Shown: positions 44,220 to 55,050, numbered from the stretch's first letter. The stretch is DNA of 64,000 nt from Aselliscus stoliczkanus (GCA_033961575.1 CM066735.1:91581449-91645448), one strand, 5' to 3'. Numbers and translations are program-made. Notes: generated by a model from the sequence alone, not told the origin.

Positions 44220-46655
44220 CAGTTTTTCTGGTGTGCAGAGCCATGGGTACATAGGCGACACTTCAGCGTCTGTTAGATGGTTGGGCCAGAAGACTTTTCA
44301 AATCTCTTCCAATGTTGCAATTCCATTATTCCATGTTAGATAAGGCTTGCCAAAAGTGTGGTGAGTGAACTTGGCAAGATAAATCATTGCCTTATTTGTT
44401 CACCATTTTAATGGGAGGATTTTTCTTGCCAAAGCAGTAAAACCATTTGTTGCCCACATTCATCGAGATGAATTAGATTCTATTTCTTTTTCACCATTAG
44501 AGTGTCAGGGGTTCAGGGGACTGGGCAAAGTAAAAAAAAAGAAATATGCCCTCATCTCTTTTGGCTAAGAAAAATGCCAAATTTTAGCATTCCTTGTAGG
44601 GGACCAATTCCAGGTTTTTTTTGAAAAGCCAATTTGGAACTTTGGGTGGCTTTCCTACAGATGAGATTAGCGAAGGCTGCAAAGTTTTGCCTGTGGAATG
44701 AGACAGTGTCAACAATTTCCAAGGAAGCTCGATTCATAGTGCACCAGTGACTAAAAGAGACAAGTGCCAAGTCCCATCAAGTAGAGGTATTGCTGGGAAC
44801 ACAGCTGGGACACAGACTGCATTGGAAAAAGCAAGCAGAGAAAAACCAGCAGCAGCAAACAGGGAACCAGAAAAGGGACCTTTTATTACTGAGAAATCAG
44901 TGGCACTCAGTCCCAACAGCAAGGAATCCTTGAGGACTGAATTTGGGGTCCCAGAACATCGGAGTCCCCAAATGAGTTCCCCAGGTGTGGCCTGCTTTCC
45001 TCTTGGCAGTAGAGACTATAGAAAAAGTAGAAGAAGACCCCCTCTCCAAAAGCAAATATAGTTGTCGCTTCTTTGCCCAGAAGGGTAAAGGAAAGTTTGT
45101 CATTTCGCTGCCTTTTTCATTAAAGGATTGCCTGAAGAGCAGGTACTGAACTGACGAAATTAGGTAAGGAGGCTGACATGAGGCTGACATGCGGTAACAA
45201 ATGTCTTAACTCAATTCAGTTTGAGCCAATAGCTGCTTGGTCAGGAAAAATCATAAATGTAGAGTCAGTAGTTATTGGTTTTAGCGGCTCTATTTCTCCC
45301 TGAAGGGCATTATTTTTGTTCTTTGCTTCATTCAGCTATTAAGCATCGTCTTTTGAGAACAATATTTGGATTTAGGACATGTGGAATCCATTTTTTTTTT
45401 TTTTTTTTACCAGAGTTTCAATAAAGCCATTTGTCTCCACTCCTTGTAGCTTATATTTCTGGTCCAGTTATAACAACTGTTTTATTGTTCCTTATAGGAT
45501 AATTCGAATCTGGTCCTCACAGCCCTTTTCAATTCTATATTTGCATTATCTCTTTCTAGATATGTGAGGGGGTGGCTGTGATTTTGGCTGTGTCTTTCGT
45601 TTGTGAGCCTGGATATGCTACCGTGATGTGAACACACAGTTCCAAGCATTGTCCACATCCAGAAAGAATGGGGAATCACTCATGTACACAGCCAGTAACA
45701 AATACTTCTGAATATTCCCAAACTACAATTTCTACTGGGACTTTGGAGAAACCCAGTGTAGTCTGACTTTTAAGGAAATGGTTCTTAAAGTGAGCTCTCT
45801 AGCGGCTGTGAGCTAATCCCAAAAGGCAACTCCTTTCATTGACTTGTGTTTTTATGTACGCTTCAGACCCACTTAGTCATAATTTATAATATTAAAATTA
45901 GCACCATACTTTGGTATACAAAGAACTGTACTTCATCCTCTCCTAAGAGGTCTGGATAAGACAACATCTGGCATCATGATTTTGCCTTATTTTTTTCCTT
46001 AATGAATAGATTTTATGACCTAGTATGTATTGTGGTTCAAATATGAACTAACCACAGCTACAGCGAAATCAAACACCTAAATAATTCCTTGCTGTTACCT
46101 AGTTGCTGTTCCACAGGGAGGATAACATGGGTGGGCCTTTGGAGTCATTTGTCTTAACCAAATGGTCTGGAACCAGAGACGTGTGTGAGGTACTTGTCTA
46201 AAACAATGGGATGTGGGAGCCATAGAACAAGTTTCTGGAGTCAGACCAATATAAGGTCAAGCCCTTATGTTCCAGGAGAGGTCTGGGCTTCCATGTTCCA
46301 AAATGTGGTTATACAAAGGTATCTGGTGGAGAGGCTCCGGGGGCTGAGATCCAGCCTGCACTCTATCAGTCAAGTTCCTTACAGCAGGCTGTGTCCACTC
46401 CGGGGGCAAGGGGGAGGGGTAGGAACCGTTTATTTAATCTAATGCACACGATGTCATACAGGCCGCTTGTAGTCGAGGTGCTACATCTTAGCACCAGAGC
46501 ATCTTTAAGAAAATGCCTACCCTCTCTGCAGCTAGGCTTCTCGTCTACAGTTGAACAATAGTTCTTACTTTGCAAGACTGGTGTAAGGTGTGAAAATTAA
46601 TCAACAGAAACATCATTTAAAATAGAGTAGGGAGGCTAGAAGAGAGAACTCTGAC
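44220..46655. other. Mostly unique segment
   Basis: No gene recognised. A T-run at 45389-45408 followed by CCAGAGTTTCAATAAAGCC could be the end of a minus-strand retroposon, but the rest is not identifiable. An 11-bp direct repeat GAGGCTGACAT occurs twice in tandem at about 45169-45190. Confidence 0.4.
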
Positions 46656-46664
46656 ACTCCTGTC

Positions 46665-47010
46665 ACTCACTGCACACTGATGCCCTAATAGGAAGACACA
46701 TACCTGGCATCTCCAACAGGAAGTGAGACTATATTACCACCTCACTGGGAGAAAGAAAAAATTCTTCCTTGGCCAGAAACAGCTCAGCCAATGGGAGACT
46801 GCCATAACACAGGCAGTGAAAAGTCACTATATTCCAAACTTTCAGTTTCCTCCAATGGGCTCTTTGCTTACAGTAGCCGCGCCCCAGTCCATCATGGCAT
46901 TCCTCTCCTTTGTGTCACTGGACTTGGTTTACCATTAGACCACGTGTCCTGAAATGCAATTCTTTGTTGTTCCCAAATAAACCCATTTTCCTGGACAAAT
47001 GTTTATGTAA
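46665..47010 (+). mobile_element. Possible solo LTR of an ERV
   Basis: TTGGCCAGAAACAGCTCAGC, CAATGGGAGACTGCCATAAC, a GC-rich patch AGTAGCCGCGCCCCAGTCC, and TTCCCAAATAAACCCATTTT CCTGGAC, which looks like an LTR polyadenylation region of the 'aataaaccc' type. Plausible but not proven; the LTR ends are not defined. Confidence 0.35.
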
Positions 47011-47184
47011 GGCCAACAAAGTTAATGAGATTGGGTCTGTAAATATCCTGGAACACAGTAACAGATGCTCAGTAAAAGGTTATGGTCTAGGCCCAGCCTT
47101 GAGCTCCAATGGTTGTGCACATTGGGGTGAAGTGTCTTCTAGCTGAGATGGCCAGGTCTTATTGTACATTCTTAAATCTTTGTG

Positions 47185-47415
47185 GCTAAAGAGAGAGATC
47201 AAGGTCTTTGGAGACAGACAGGCTAAGGTCCCAATTCTGCTGCCCATTCACTCTGAGACTTGAGCAAGTCGTAGAACCCCTCTGGGTCTCCTATTTCCTT
47301 ATCTATAAAATAAAACTGATTTCCAAGTGCTATTGAGAAGATGAACTGAGTTAATAAGCTAAGCCCAGAACTATGCCTGGCACGTTTCAGGTGCTCCATA
47401 AACTTGAGTTCGTTT
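47185..47415 (+). mobile_element. MIR SINE, nearly full length
   Basis: TCTTTGGAGACAGACAGGCT, CCAATTCTGCTGCCCATTCA, GAGACTTGAGCAAGTCGTAG, AACCCCTCTGGGTCTCCTAT, GAGTTAATAAGCTAAGCCCA, CTATGCCTGGCACGTTTCAG. Confidence 0.85.
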
Positions 47416-47628
47416 TTTCCTACCCTCTAACATCTAATAGAATTCTTTGCTTTATTTAACATTTACCAAACTCTATCCAAAAAGAAATGCAGTCCCCGCC
47501 TTCATCAGTGCTCTTTCCTTAAACCAAAACAATTATTCGCAACTTTCCATATACATTTTAATTAAATCAAATAACCACTTCATAGACCGTATCCTGAAAG
47601 CTGTGTAGATTAACTGGGTAGAAGATAC

Positions 47629-47654
47629 AAAAAAAAAAAAAAAAAAAAAAAAAA
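47629..47654. repeat. Poly(A) run, 26 bp
   Basis: An isolated A-run with no recognised retroposon before it. Confidence 0.95.
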
Positions 47655-47846
47655 GGCCTTGAATAAAGAGCCCAGAAATCATTCTAGATAAATTGAGGGC
47701 TTGGGATGTGATAACGGTGGCCCTGCAAATCAGGGCTATAGACCAGTAGAGGAAATGGAAAAAAAAAAAAAGTTATATCTTCACCTCTCTTATCCTGATA
47801 GGACTGAACACTTACGTGTGAAAAACAAAACTTTAAAATATTTCTA

Positions 47847-48034
47847 GGGCCGGCCGAGTGGCTTAGTTGGTTAAGAGCTCGCTCAAGAGTGTGAGTTGAG
47901 CTCTGAGCAACGGTGGTTTGATGCCCAGCCCGAGCTGAGTTGCCGTTGAGCTGCCAACAGGTGGCAGGATGGCTCAGCTAAAAAAAACAAAAAAAACAAA
48001 CAGCATTTGATAAAAACCTAGCAACAGCTACTAA
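47847..48034 (+). mobile_element. Type B SINE with extra 3' sequence
   Basis: Head GGGCCGGCCGAGTGGCTTAG, end GGATGGCTCAGCT, an A-rich tract with C interruptions, then about 35 bp of non-SINE text (48000-48034) before the TSD. TSD TAAAATATTTCTA at 47834-47846 and 48035-48047, perfect. The extra 35 bp therefore entered with the SINE, or the tail was altered later. Confidence 0.9.
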
Positions 48035-48119
48035 TAAAATATTTCTATAACCTTAGGAATAGGCAAAGATTTTTTAGAGATGACACAAAAAAGCAGACCT
48101 CAAAAAGTGGACACATCTG

Positions 48120-48205
48120 GGCCGGCCGAGTGGCGCAGTGGTTAAGAGCTCGCTTGGGACGCCAGTGGCCCCGGTTCGGATCCCACATATGAGGGCCAGT
48201 GACAA

Positions 48206-48244
<39 letters not shown>

Positions 48245-48254
48245 ATATTAAAAA
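48120..48254 (+). mobile_element. Type A SINE with (AAAT)n tail
   Basis: Head GCCGGCCGAGTGGCGCAGTG, B box GGTTCGGATCC, body ending early at GCCAGTGACA, followed by about 11 AAAT units (48204-48247) and an A-run. Perfect 18-bp TSD AAAAAGTGGACACATCTG at 48102-48119 and 48255-48272: a very clean, probably recent insertion. Confidence 0.96.
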
Positions 48255-49079
48255 AAAAAGTGGACACATCTGAGCTCATCAAAATGAAGAGCATCTGTAC
48301 TATAGCAGATACCATAAAAGTGTTAAAAGACTGGTGGCAGGCTAGGAGACCATATTTGCAACAAATAAAACAGATGAAGGATTCTATTCAGAATATGCAA
48401 AGAACTATACATTCATCAGAAAGGACAAACAACCCAAAGGAAAAATGTGAAAGGACAGGGACACACGGTGCCTGTAAGAGGACCTCTGGATGGTCAACAT
48501 CCCCAGCTGAGCATGTGCTTCACCACTCTCATGATAGGTTAAAACGCCCAAAGAGCTCCTGGATTAGCAGCAATCAAAAAGTCTGACAAAACCCAGGGAG
48601 AGGATGTGGTCGGCGCACTGCTAGTGGGGGTGTGATCCTGTATGGCCACTATGCAGCGAGCAATTTGGCAATACAGTCCCTAGACATGCTGAACCCACAT
48701 GCACCCTGGGAAGCCTCAGCATTGCTGGAAATATCAACACACCGACAACAACCTGAATAGTCATCAGGTGGTGCATAAGTAGACGGAGGAATGTGCGCAT
48801 GGTGCAACACTATAGGGCAGTTCCAAGAATGAAGGAAGTCTGAGCTCACCTGGGTGGGAGCTCAGGGCTGCGTGACAAGAGCAACTTAGAGGAGAGAATG
48901 TACGTTCATGTAAAATGATGACACAGCAATACTGTTCACTGTTTGTGATATGTATCCACGCCGTCAAAGCATGAAATGAGAACTACAAGAACACACTGTA
49001 AGTTCCTGACTGTGCATGCCTCGTAGGGGGAGGGGAAGGAGGCTCTCATTTTATCTGTAGTATTTGTTCTATTGCCTTT

Positions 49080-51060
49080 TTTTTTTTTTAAGTGACAAAA
49101 TATTAACATTTGTTTGTTCCTTCTAGGTGGTGGGCACACAGGTGTTTTTACTCTTTGTTTAAAATATTTAATAGAAAGTATTGCTTAGAGCTATGGGGCT
49201 TTGAAAATGAACAATGCAGATCAAGCATGAGGTTTGCCTCACAGAATTTAATTTAGACTAGTTCTGGGATTTTAAATTATTTAAAAAAATGACTTGTGGG
49301 AAAAAAAAAGGAAAGAGAAGGGAGAGGGATAAGAAGATCAGAAGGGGCATGAGGTGGGGGCTTGATCTGGCAACCGTGCCAGACACAGCAGTGACAACAC
49401 CAGAGCTGGGGGCCCAGAGCCCAAAGGCCACTTCTCTGCTCTATGCCAAACAATCAGGGGATCATCCACAAGCTCACATATTTAATTAATGTTTATTTAT
49501 ACCAGGTAACCAAGAGCTTCACCTTCTATAGTCTGTTGTCAGCTCAAGGTCTCACCTAGTTTCTCTTTCTTTCTTCTTTTCCACGTAGTAACTGAGTATA
49601 GACCTAAATGGCTTTTCCTTATCCCTAGGAGTTTGTGACCAGGGTTTTTATAACAGCTCATATAAAACTATCATTTATTTTATCTCAAAGTTTCTTAAAA
49701 TATCATCCATTTATACTTAAAAATTTTTTTATTCTGACTTGCAGCAAAGTAGGGTGAACCCAGTAATATCCCATCCTCAACACCAGTGTCCCTCAAATGC
49801 CTGTGGGAGCCAGGGCTGGGTACTGTGAATGTAAAGCACACCAGCAGGTCAACTCATATACTTTTATTGCTTTGTCTCTATTTATATGAAGTGCCTTTCC
49901 TTTAAAGGACCCAGGGATCTAATTACATCATCATGGCCAAGGACTTAAGTAGATAATGGATCCAATAATTTGTTATGAAGTACACGGGTATGCTAACTAC
50001 TTGCATCGTTTAGAAGCACCGTGGAGAATGGAGTCAAAGGCAGTGAAAATGGACCCATCAAGGTACAGGCATCTTCAGAAACCACTTAAATAATCACAGC
50101 CTTAATAAAGTATTTTATGCTTCAATACACTTATAATTGACTGATAATTGTTTCAATGGGGTATAATATCCAACAATAAAATCCAAAGACTAGGACTTTT
50201 CGCCACACAATTAAATATTTTTTAGTTTTATTATAGTTCAGAGTGGTGTTGGTTTTGGGAGGGGGAGGCGATGCTTAATTTTAGTTTTTCATAATTTTTT
50301 TCAGATTATTTAATATGCAACCTAACAGTCTTCTTTTTATATCTTTTTGCCCTAAGAAAAGGATAAGTGCTATATGGATGTATATCTTTCCCTACTCCCA
50401 GCTCTGAGCAGAGTTCAATAGATCTAATCTACCAAAAATTACGTTTCATTTATTGCTTACAAAGATGAAACTTTACTTAAAGTGGGTATTTTTATAGCAT
50501 CTTTTTGCTCACACTCAATGCGTTTAAAGAAAAAGAAACAGGGAAGAAATATTAATACTTACAGAGAGATCAGTCTTCTTCCTGGAATCTGTCAAGTGAT
50601 AAACTATAGTAGGTTGAACTGTTTTAACCTACTAACGCAGAAATTTCATATATTTATTATATCATATGGCTATGGCTTAATGCCCATAAAAGCGAGATAT
50701 TTGACTGCTAATTGTAACATTTAGCTCAGCTCTTCTGTCCAGGCTGGGAACCCTTCTGGAGCCCAGAGTGGAAGCCTTTTTACGGCTGACAGAAAGAATG
50801 CTTCCCTCAGGTTCTAAGGATGCCTCATTTGCAGATATGGGTGAATCCTCATGGGATGTGAGGGCCTTCAATACCTGGCCCAACAACCACTCTCATCATC
50901 TTGGGAGAGACGAAGTTTAGCCAGGAGACAAAAACTCTTCAGAGAACGAGAGTTAGAATGAAGTACTTAGTCTAAGAGAATCTTGAGCCACTGGGTTTCT
51001 CAGAGTGTTTTCTTACTAATAACTGCTGGAGGCCTGAGGTTTGCACAAGGTGTCTTTAAA
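49080..51060. other. AT-rich unique segment
   Basis: No recognised gene; few repeats. Short frames up to 80 codons. A-rich GAAAGAGAAGGGAGAGGG-type purine stretch near 49300-49340. Confidence 0.4.
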
Positions 51061-51074
51061 CAGTGATCAGAACA

Positions 51075-51570
51075 AAATGAGCAAAGTAAGCAGAAATAGT
51101 CTCAGAGATATAGAGGAAAAATTGATGGTTGCTAGATGGAAGGGGGGTGGGGATGAGGGAGAAGGGGAAGGGATTAGACAGCATAAATTGGTAACTACAA
51201 TATTGCCACAGGGATATGAAAGACAGTTTGGGGAATATACTCAATAATGTTGTAAATATTTTGTAGGGTGTCAGTTGGACACATGTCTTGTTAGGGAGAC
51301 CACTTCATGGATGGTGTAGAGGCTTGACCACTGCACTGTACACCTGAAGCTGCCGTTGAATAATACTGTATGTCAATTATAATTTAATATATTATATATA
51401 GTCATGGGATGTGGAGTACCGTGTGGGGAGTGGAGTCAATGGAATTGTAATAGATATGTATGATGTCAGGGGGGCAGTGGATTGGGGGAGGAGGGTTGTC
51501 ACTTTGTGAGGGGTGAAAAGTATTAAACTATTGCATTGTTTTATACACCTAAAACTAAAAGAAAAAAAAT
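51075..51570 (+). mobile_element. 5'-truncated L1 3' end with perfect TSD
   Basis: Starts within the L1 3' region (AAATGAGCAAAGTAAGCAGA), has the 3' UTR motifs GATGGTTGCTAGATGGAAGG, TTGGTAACTACAATATTGCC, TTGTACACCTGAAGCTG-like text and a second block ending TATACACCTAAAACTAAAAG then an A-tail. TSD AGTGATCAGAACA at 51062-51074 and 51571-51583, perfect. About 0.5 kb, non-coding. Confidence 0.95.
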
Positions 51571-51720
51571 AGTGATCAGAACATACAGAAGTGTCTCTTT
51601 TAAGGCTTTTTGAGGGGAGCAGGGAGACCATCTCTCATGCCTATCTTATCCACACCACAGGGCTCGCATGGTTCTGCCTGAAATGTCATTCAGGAGTGTG
51701 TGTCAAGAAAGCCTGGGACC

Positions 51721-51842
51721 GGGCTGGCTGAGTGGCACGGTGGTTAAGCGCTGGCTTGGGATGCCAGCGGCCCCGGTTCGGCTCCCACATATGAGGGCCA
51801 GTGACACTGCCCTCAAAAAAACAAAACAAAACAAAACAAAAC
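51721..51842 (+). mobile_element. Type A SINE, first of a tandem pair
   Basis: Head GGGCTGGCTGAGTGGCACGG, arm CTGGC-TTGGGAT-GCCAG, B box GGTTCGGCTCC, tail (AAAAC)n. Preceded by AAGAAAGCCTGGGACC (51705-51720) and followed by the same target sequence AAAGAAAGCCTGGGAC (51843-51858). Confidence 0.95.
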
Positions 51843-51858
51843 AAAGAAAGCCTGGGAC

Positions 51859-51970
51859 TGAGTGGCGTAGTGGTTAAGCGCTGGCTTGGGAAGCCAGGAG
51901 CCCCGGTTCGGGTCCCACATATGAGGGCCAGTGACACAGCCCTCAAAAAAAAAAAAAAAAGAAAGAAAGA
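51859..51970 (+). mobile_element. Type A SINE, second of a tandem pair, head shortened
   Basis: Begins at TGAGTGGCGTAGTGG, so the first nine or so bases of the head are missing. B box GGTTCGGGTCC, A-rich (GAAA)n tail, then a third copy of the target sequence AAGAAAGCCTGGGACC at 51971-51986. Confidence 0.95.
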
Positions 51971-52384
51971 AAGAAAGCCTGGGACCAGCTTGCAGTCATA
52001 GCATGTCAGGGTTTTCTACCTGCTTTCTATAGATCATCCCGACTGTACTTGAGGAATCGAGGCTTGAATAGCTTAACTGACATTGCCTTAGGTCACAGAA
52101 ACCCGCAGGGATAGAGGTAGATTTCAGACCCTGAACTGACTCCAGTTCCCTGCTTGGTCTGCCACCCGCCCCCACCAGGCAGTATCAGCGTGGTTAGGGC
52201 TGGATGGGCTTTAGCTATGTGCCCAGGCCAACTGTCCATCACTAGGGCTGTTTACGTGTGTTGTGGATCGTTTCTGCCTGACCTTTTATCTGTTGCTAAC
52301 TGGCCTTAGCAGGTAGCAAGGGGTGGCGAGGGTGCTGTGTAGGTGCTGTTTCTCACGTCTTTCTGCATTTCTCAACCTGATGGG

Positions 52385-52590
52385 ACAAGCAGTTAGGCAG
52401 CTGGGAGTTCAGCTGACCTAGATTTTAATTCCAAAACTGCTACCTACCAGCTGTGTATCCTTGGGAACCTCTTTGTGTGTTCTTTCTTTTGTAAAAATGA
52501 GACTATAAATATCTCTTTAGAGTTGTGACAATTAAATAGGCTAATGTAGGTGAGTTGCTGGTACATGATAAAGAGTAATAAATTTTGTTT
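52385..52590 (+). mobile_element. MIR SINE
   Basis: AAGCAGTTAGGCAGCTGGGA, ATTTTAATTCCAAAACTGCT, ACCTACCAGCTGTGTATCCT, TTGGGAACCTCTTTGTGTGT, AATTAAATAGGCTAATGTAG. Confidence 0.8.
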
Positions 52591-52617
52591 TTCCTTTCCT
52601 TTCTTGACTGCCTCCAC

Positions 52618-52648
52618 GCCCCCCCACCCCTCACCCCCCCACCCCCAA
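52618..52648 (-). repeat. C-rich tract (G-rich on minus strand)
   Basis: Four C-runs of 4-7 within about 31 bp (CCCCCCCACCCCTCACCCCC type); quadruplex-capable on the minus strand. Confidence 0.85.
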
Positions 52649-52854
52649 GCTCCTCTTCTGAACACTTACATTTCTTTTTCATGCATTGAAGGGAAAGGCG
52701 GTCTATAGTGGCACAACATGAGTTGATCTCTTAGATGACTCTAAATAGTAAAAACCTCATGAATTTGGAGTCCATTCAGCCATGGTAGAAACTTAGAAGG
52801 GACCGTTAGACCCGATCTCCTTGTTATATCTACAAAGAAAGGGTTTGTTACGCT

Positions 52855-53250
52855 AAAATATGTTAGTCAGGACAGGCTAGGCATATGTTGCAGTAAAAAA
52901 AAAAAAAAGCCCAAATCATACAAGAGGTTATGTCTCATGGACATGAAGTCCATTGTAGGTCAAGTGTCTCTCCAAGGTGGCTGCTTCCAACAGGTGATTG
53001 AGTGGCCCCCTTTGTCTCCTTCCAGTAGTTCCACCAGCTGATCATGGACCCCAGCCTCCCTGCCAGAAGGGACGAAAAATTGCAGAATTGCAGAGGCCCC
53101 TTGCTGTCTCCACTGGGAAATAACGCTCACCTCTTCTGCTCACACTCTATTGGTCACAACTAGCCACATGACCCTACCTATGTGCAAAGGGACTGAGACG
53201 TGTATTTTCTGTGTTTGCAGGAAGGAATAGTATGAAGCAGAGTTAGGTGA
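52855..53250 (-). mobile_element. LTR/MER-like repeat, antisense
   Basis: GTTAGTCAGGACAGGCTAGG, CATATGTTGCAGTAAAA, GTCCATTGTAGGTCAAGTGT, CTCTATTGGTCACAACTAGC, CACATGACCCTACCTATGTG: layout of a common antisense mammalian LTR-type repeat. Not named. Confidence 0.5.
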
Positions 53251-53329
53251 ATACATCATTGCCCCTGCCCTGTTAAGGTCATTAGGAGTTTAGGAAGAAC
53301 ACAATTTTTAAGCAGGTTCAGGTATCTAA

Positions 53330-53795
53330 AAATCTTCTATTTATGTACATAATGATGATTCTGAAAACAAACATCAGTAGATGAATGGATAAAGTGTCAT
53401 ATATACATATAATGGAATACTATTCTATAGTAAAATGCAATGAATTGTTGGTTCACACAACAGCATGGATAAATGTCAAAACAATATGCTGGGTGAACAA
53501 AACCAAACAAAAGGGAGTCCTACTGTATGAATCCATTTACATAAAATACTAGAAAATGTAAATAAATCCACAATGATAGAAAGCAGATCAGTGGTCGCCA
53601 GAGATGGGTGAATGGAGGGATAGATTTCAAAAGGGCACAGAGAAACTTTCAGGTGTGATGAAAGTGTTTTCTGGATATGAGAGTGATTTCACAGGTGTAT
53701 ATATATGCCCAAACTGACAAAAACTGACCAAATTTTACACCTGAATATGTGCAGTTTATATCCTTCAATGATACCTCAATAAAGTTGAAAAAATT
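53330..53795 (+). mobile_element. Old L1 (L1M) 3' end
   Basis: CAGTAGATGAATGGATAAAG, ATATAATGGAATACTATTCT, ACAGCATGGATAAATGTCAA, TACTGTATGAATCCATTTAC, CAGTGGTCGCCAGAGATGGG, TGTGCAGTTTATATCCTTCA, ATGATACCTCAATAAAGTTG then A-rich. Classic old L1 3' end. Confidence 0.92.
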
Positions 53796-53974
53796 AAGGT
53801 ACTGATTCAAAATTATTTTGTATTATTTACTCCTGAAGCACTTATTTGTGTCCTTTGGGTTTTCTCTGTATTTAAAAACCATAAAATGGAATTTCAGGAT
53901 GCATATTGACATTCCATTCACCACCTCCATAATCTCTCTTAAACAGACCATCGCCCAGGGCTTTGCAACGAAGA

Positions 53975-54085
53975 GAAAAATCAGATTCAATTCCTGGCTC
54001 ACCACTTACTAGCTGTTTCACATGGGGCGACTTATTGAACTTCTCTGAGACACTAACATATCACCTCACAGAACTGCCGTTCAAG
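53975..54085 (+). mobile_element. MIR fragment
   Basis: CAGATTCAATTCCTGGCTCA, CCACTTACTAGCTGTTTCAC, CTTATTGAACTTCTCTGAGA, CATATCACCTCACAGAACTG. Confidence 0.75.
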
Positions 54086-54152
54086 TGTGTGTCAAGCCCC
54101 TTCCAAGAGCTTGCCAGAGCAGGTGCTCAAACCGTAGGCACCTGCACCAGGT

Positions 54153-54412
54153 GTTTTTTTTTAAGATTTTTATTAAGGGCCGGCCGAGTGGCGCATTAGT
54201 TAAGAGCTGGCTTGGGACGCCAACGGCCCTGGTTCAGATCCCATATATGAGGGCCAGTGACACTGCCCTCAAAAAAAAAAAAAAAAAAGAAAGAAAGAAA
54301 GAAAAGAGTGTGAGCTGAGCTCTGAGCAACAGCAGTTCGATGCCCAGCCCGAGCTGAGCTGCTGTGAAACTGCCAACAGGTGGCAGGATGGCTCTGCTAA
54401 AAAAAAAGAAAA
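54153..54412 (+). mobile_element. Chimeric SINE: type C stub, type A, type B 3' part
   Basis: Left edge TTTTTTTTTAAGATTTTTAT (54153-54173) matches the antisense end of a type C element. It abuts a complete type A SINE (54177-54271; head GGGCCGGCCGAGTGGCGCAT, B-box-like GGTTCAGATCC) with A-tail and (GAAA)n. This runs directly into a type B 3' part from AGAGTGTGAGCTGAGCTCTG to GGATGGCTCTGCT (54305-54402) and an A-tail. I found no TSD around the whole. Confidence 0.85.
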
Positions 54413-54423
54413 GATAAAAATCC

Positions 54424-54729
54424 ATGATGAACAAGATATCAAAAATTTAAATGAAGACAGGCTCAGTCCCATCCCAATCCCTTTTCAAGCCCTTTCCCCA
54501 ATTCTAGCAAATTTTACTGAATCTAATTCCTTCACAGCCAAGGTATTAAATGTAAATACCCCTGGAATAAACAAGTTACATCTTAAGACTTCCAATGATT
54601 TCTTCAAGAGCAAGTTATGAAAGAATTGGCACCAATAAGAATGGCCAGAATTGGGAAAAGGGCTTTGAAAAGGAACCAAGATGAGACTGAATCTGTCTTT
54701 ATTTAAATTTTTGATATCTTGATGATCAT
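54424..54729. repeat. Large imperfect palindrome (306 bp)
   Basis: Left arm 54424-54508 pairs with right arm 54644-54729. Examples: AAGATATCAAAAATTTAAAT (left) against TATTTAAATTTTTGATATCT (right), and CTTTCCCCAATTCTAGC against GCCAGAATTGGGAAAAG. The centre (54509-54643) keeps weaker symmetry. This layout fits a palindromic MITE-type DNA element. No open frame of note. Confidence 0.85.
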
Positions 54730-54919
54730 AGGTTTTTGTATTAATTTTGATTTGAAAACTATTTCATAGCTAGTATTCATTTTGATTACTGAGGTTTTGG
54801 GAGACTCCTTCATTTTGGTGCTGGAGGTGCAATCTCGCCCTGGCCTGTCGGACAGTTTGTCTGTTTGGCCTGGGTAAGAAGGGCGGCAAAGGGAGGTGCT
54901 ACAGCATTAACACGTAGGA

Positions 54920-55050
54920 GTGCTCAAGAGTTGGAAGCAGACACCTGCGTTTTAACTCCTTTTTTCTGCCCCTTCAGCCTTCCATGTGACAGGCTGCGGA
55001 TCCCTGTTTTCCGAATTGTAAAATGGGCAGGATGACACCACCTCCTGGGG
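54920..55050 (+). mobile_element. MIR-like fragment
   Basis: GCAGACACCTGCGTTTTAAC, TCCATGTGACAGGCTGCGG, CCGAATTGTAAAATGGGCAG. Partial, diverged. Confidence 0.45.

Larger units (their letters stand above)
47790..49070 (+). mobile_element. Old L1 fragment (end of ORF2 and 3' UTR), two SINEs inserted
   Basis: Sense L1: GTGAAAAACAAAACTTTAAA, then after SINE 1 CCTTAGGAATAGGCAAAGAT, then after SINE 2 GCTCATCAAAATGAAGAGCA, GGCTAGGAGACCATATTTGC, GATTCTATTCAGAATATGCA, CAGGGAGAGGATGTGGTCGG, GAGCAATTTGGCAATACAGT. Joining the flanks across each SINE gives a continuous L1 reading, which confirms the insertion points. Confidence 0.85.

Noticed and set aside
48204..48247. Regular 4-bp repeats that could be taken for an array
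   Set aside because: Simple (AAAT)n tail of a SINE; no spacer-repeat structure, so not CRISPR-like.
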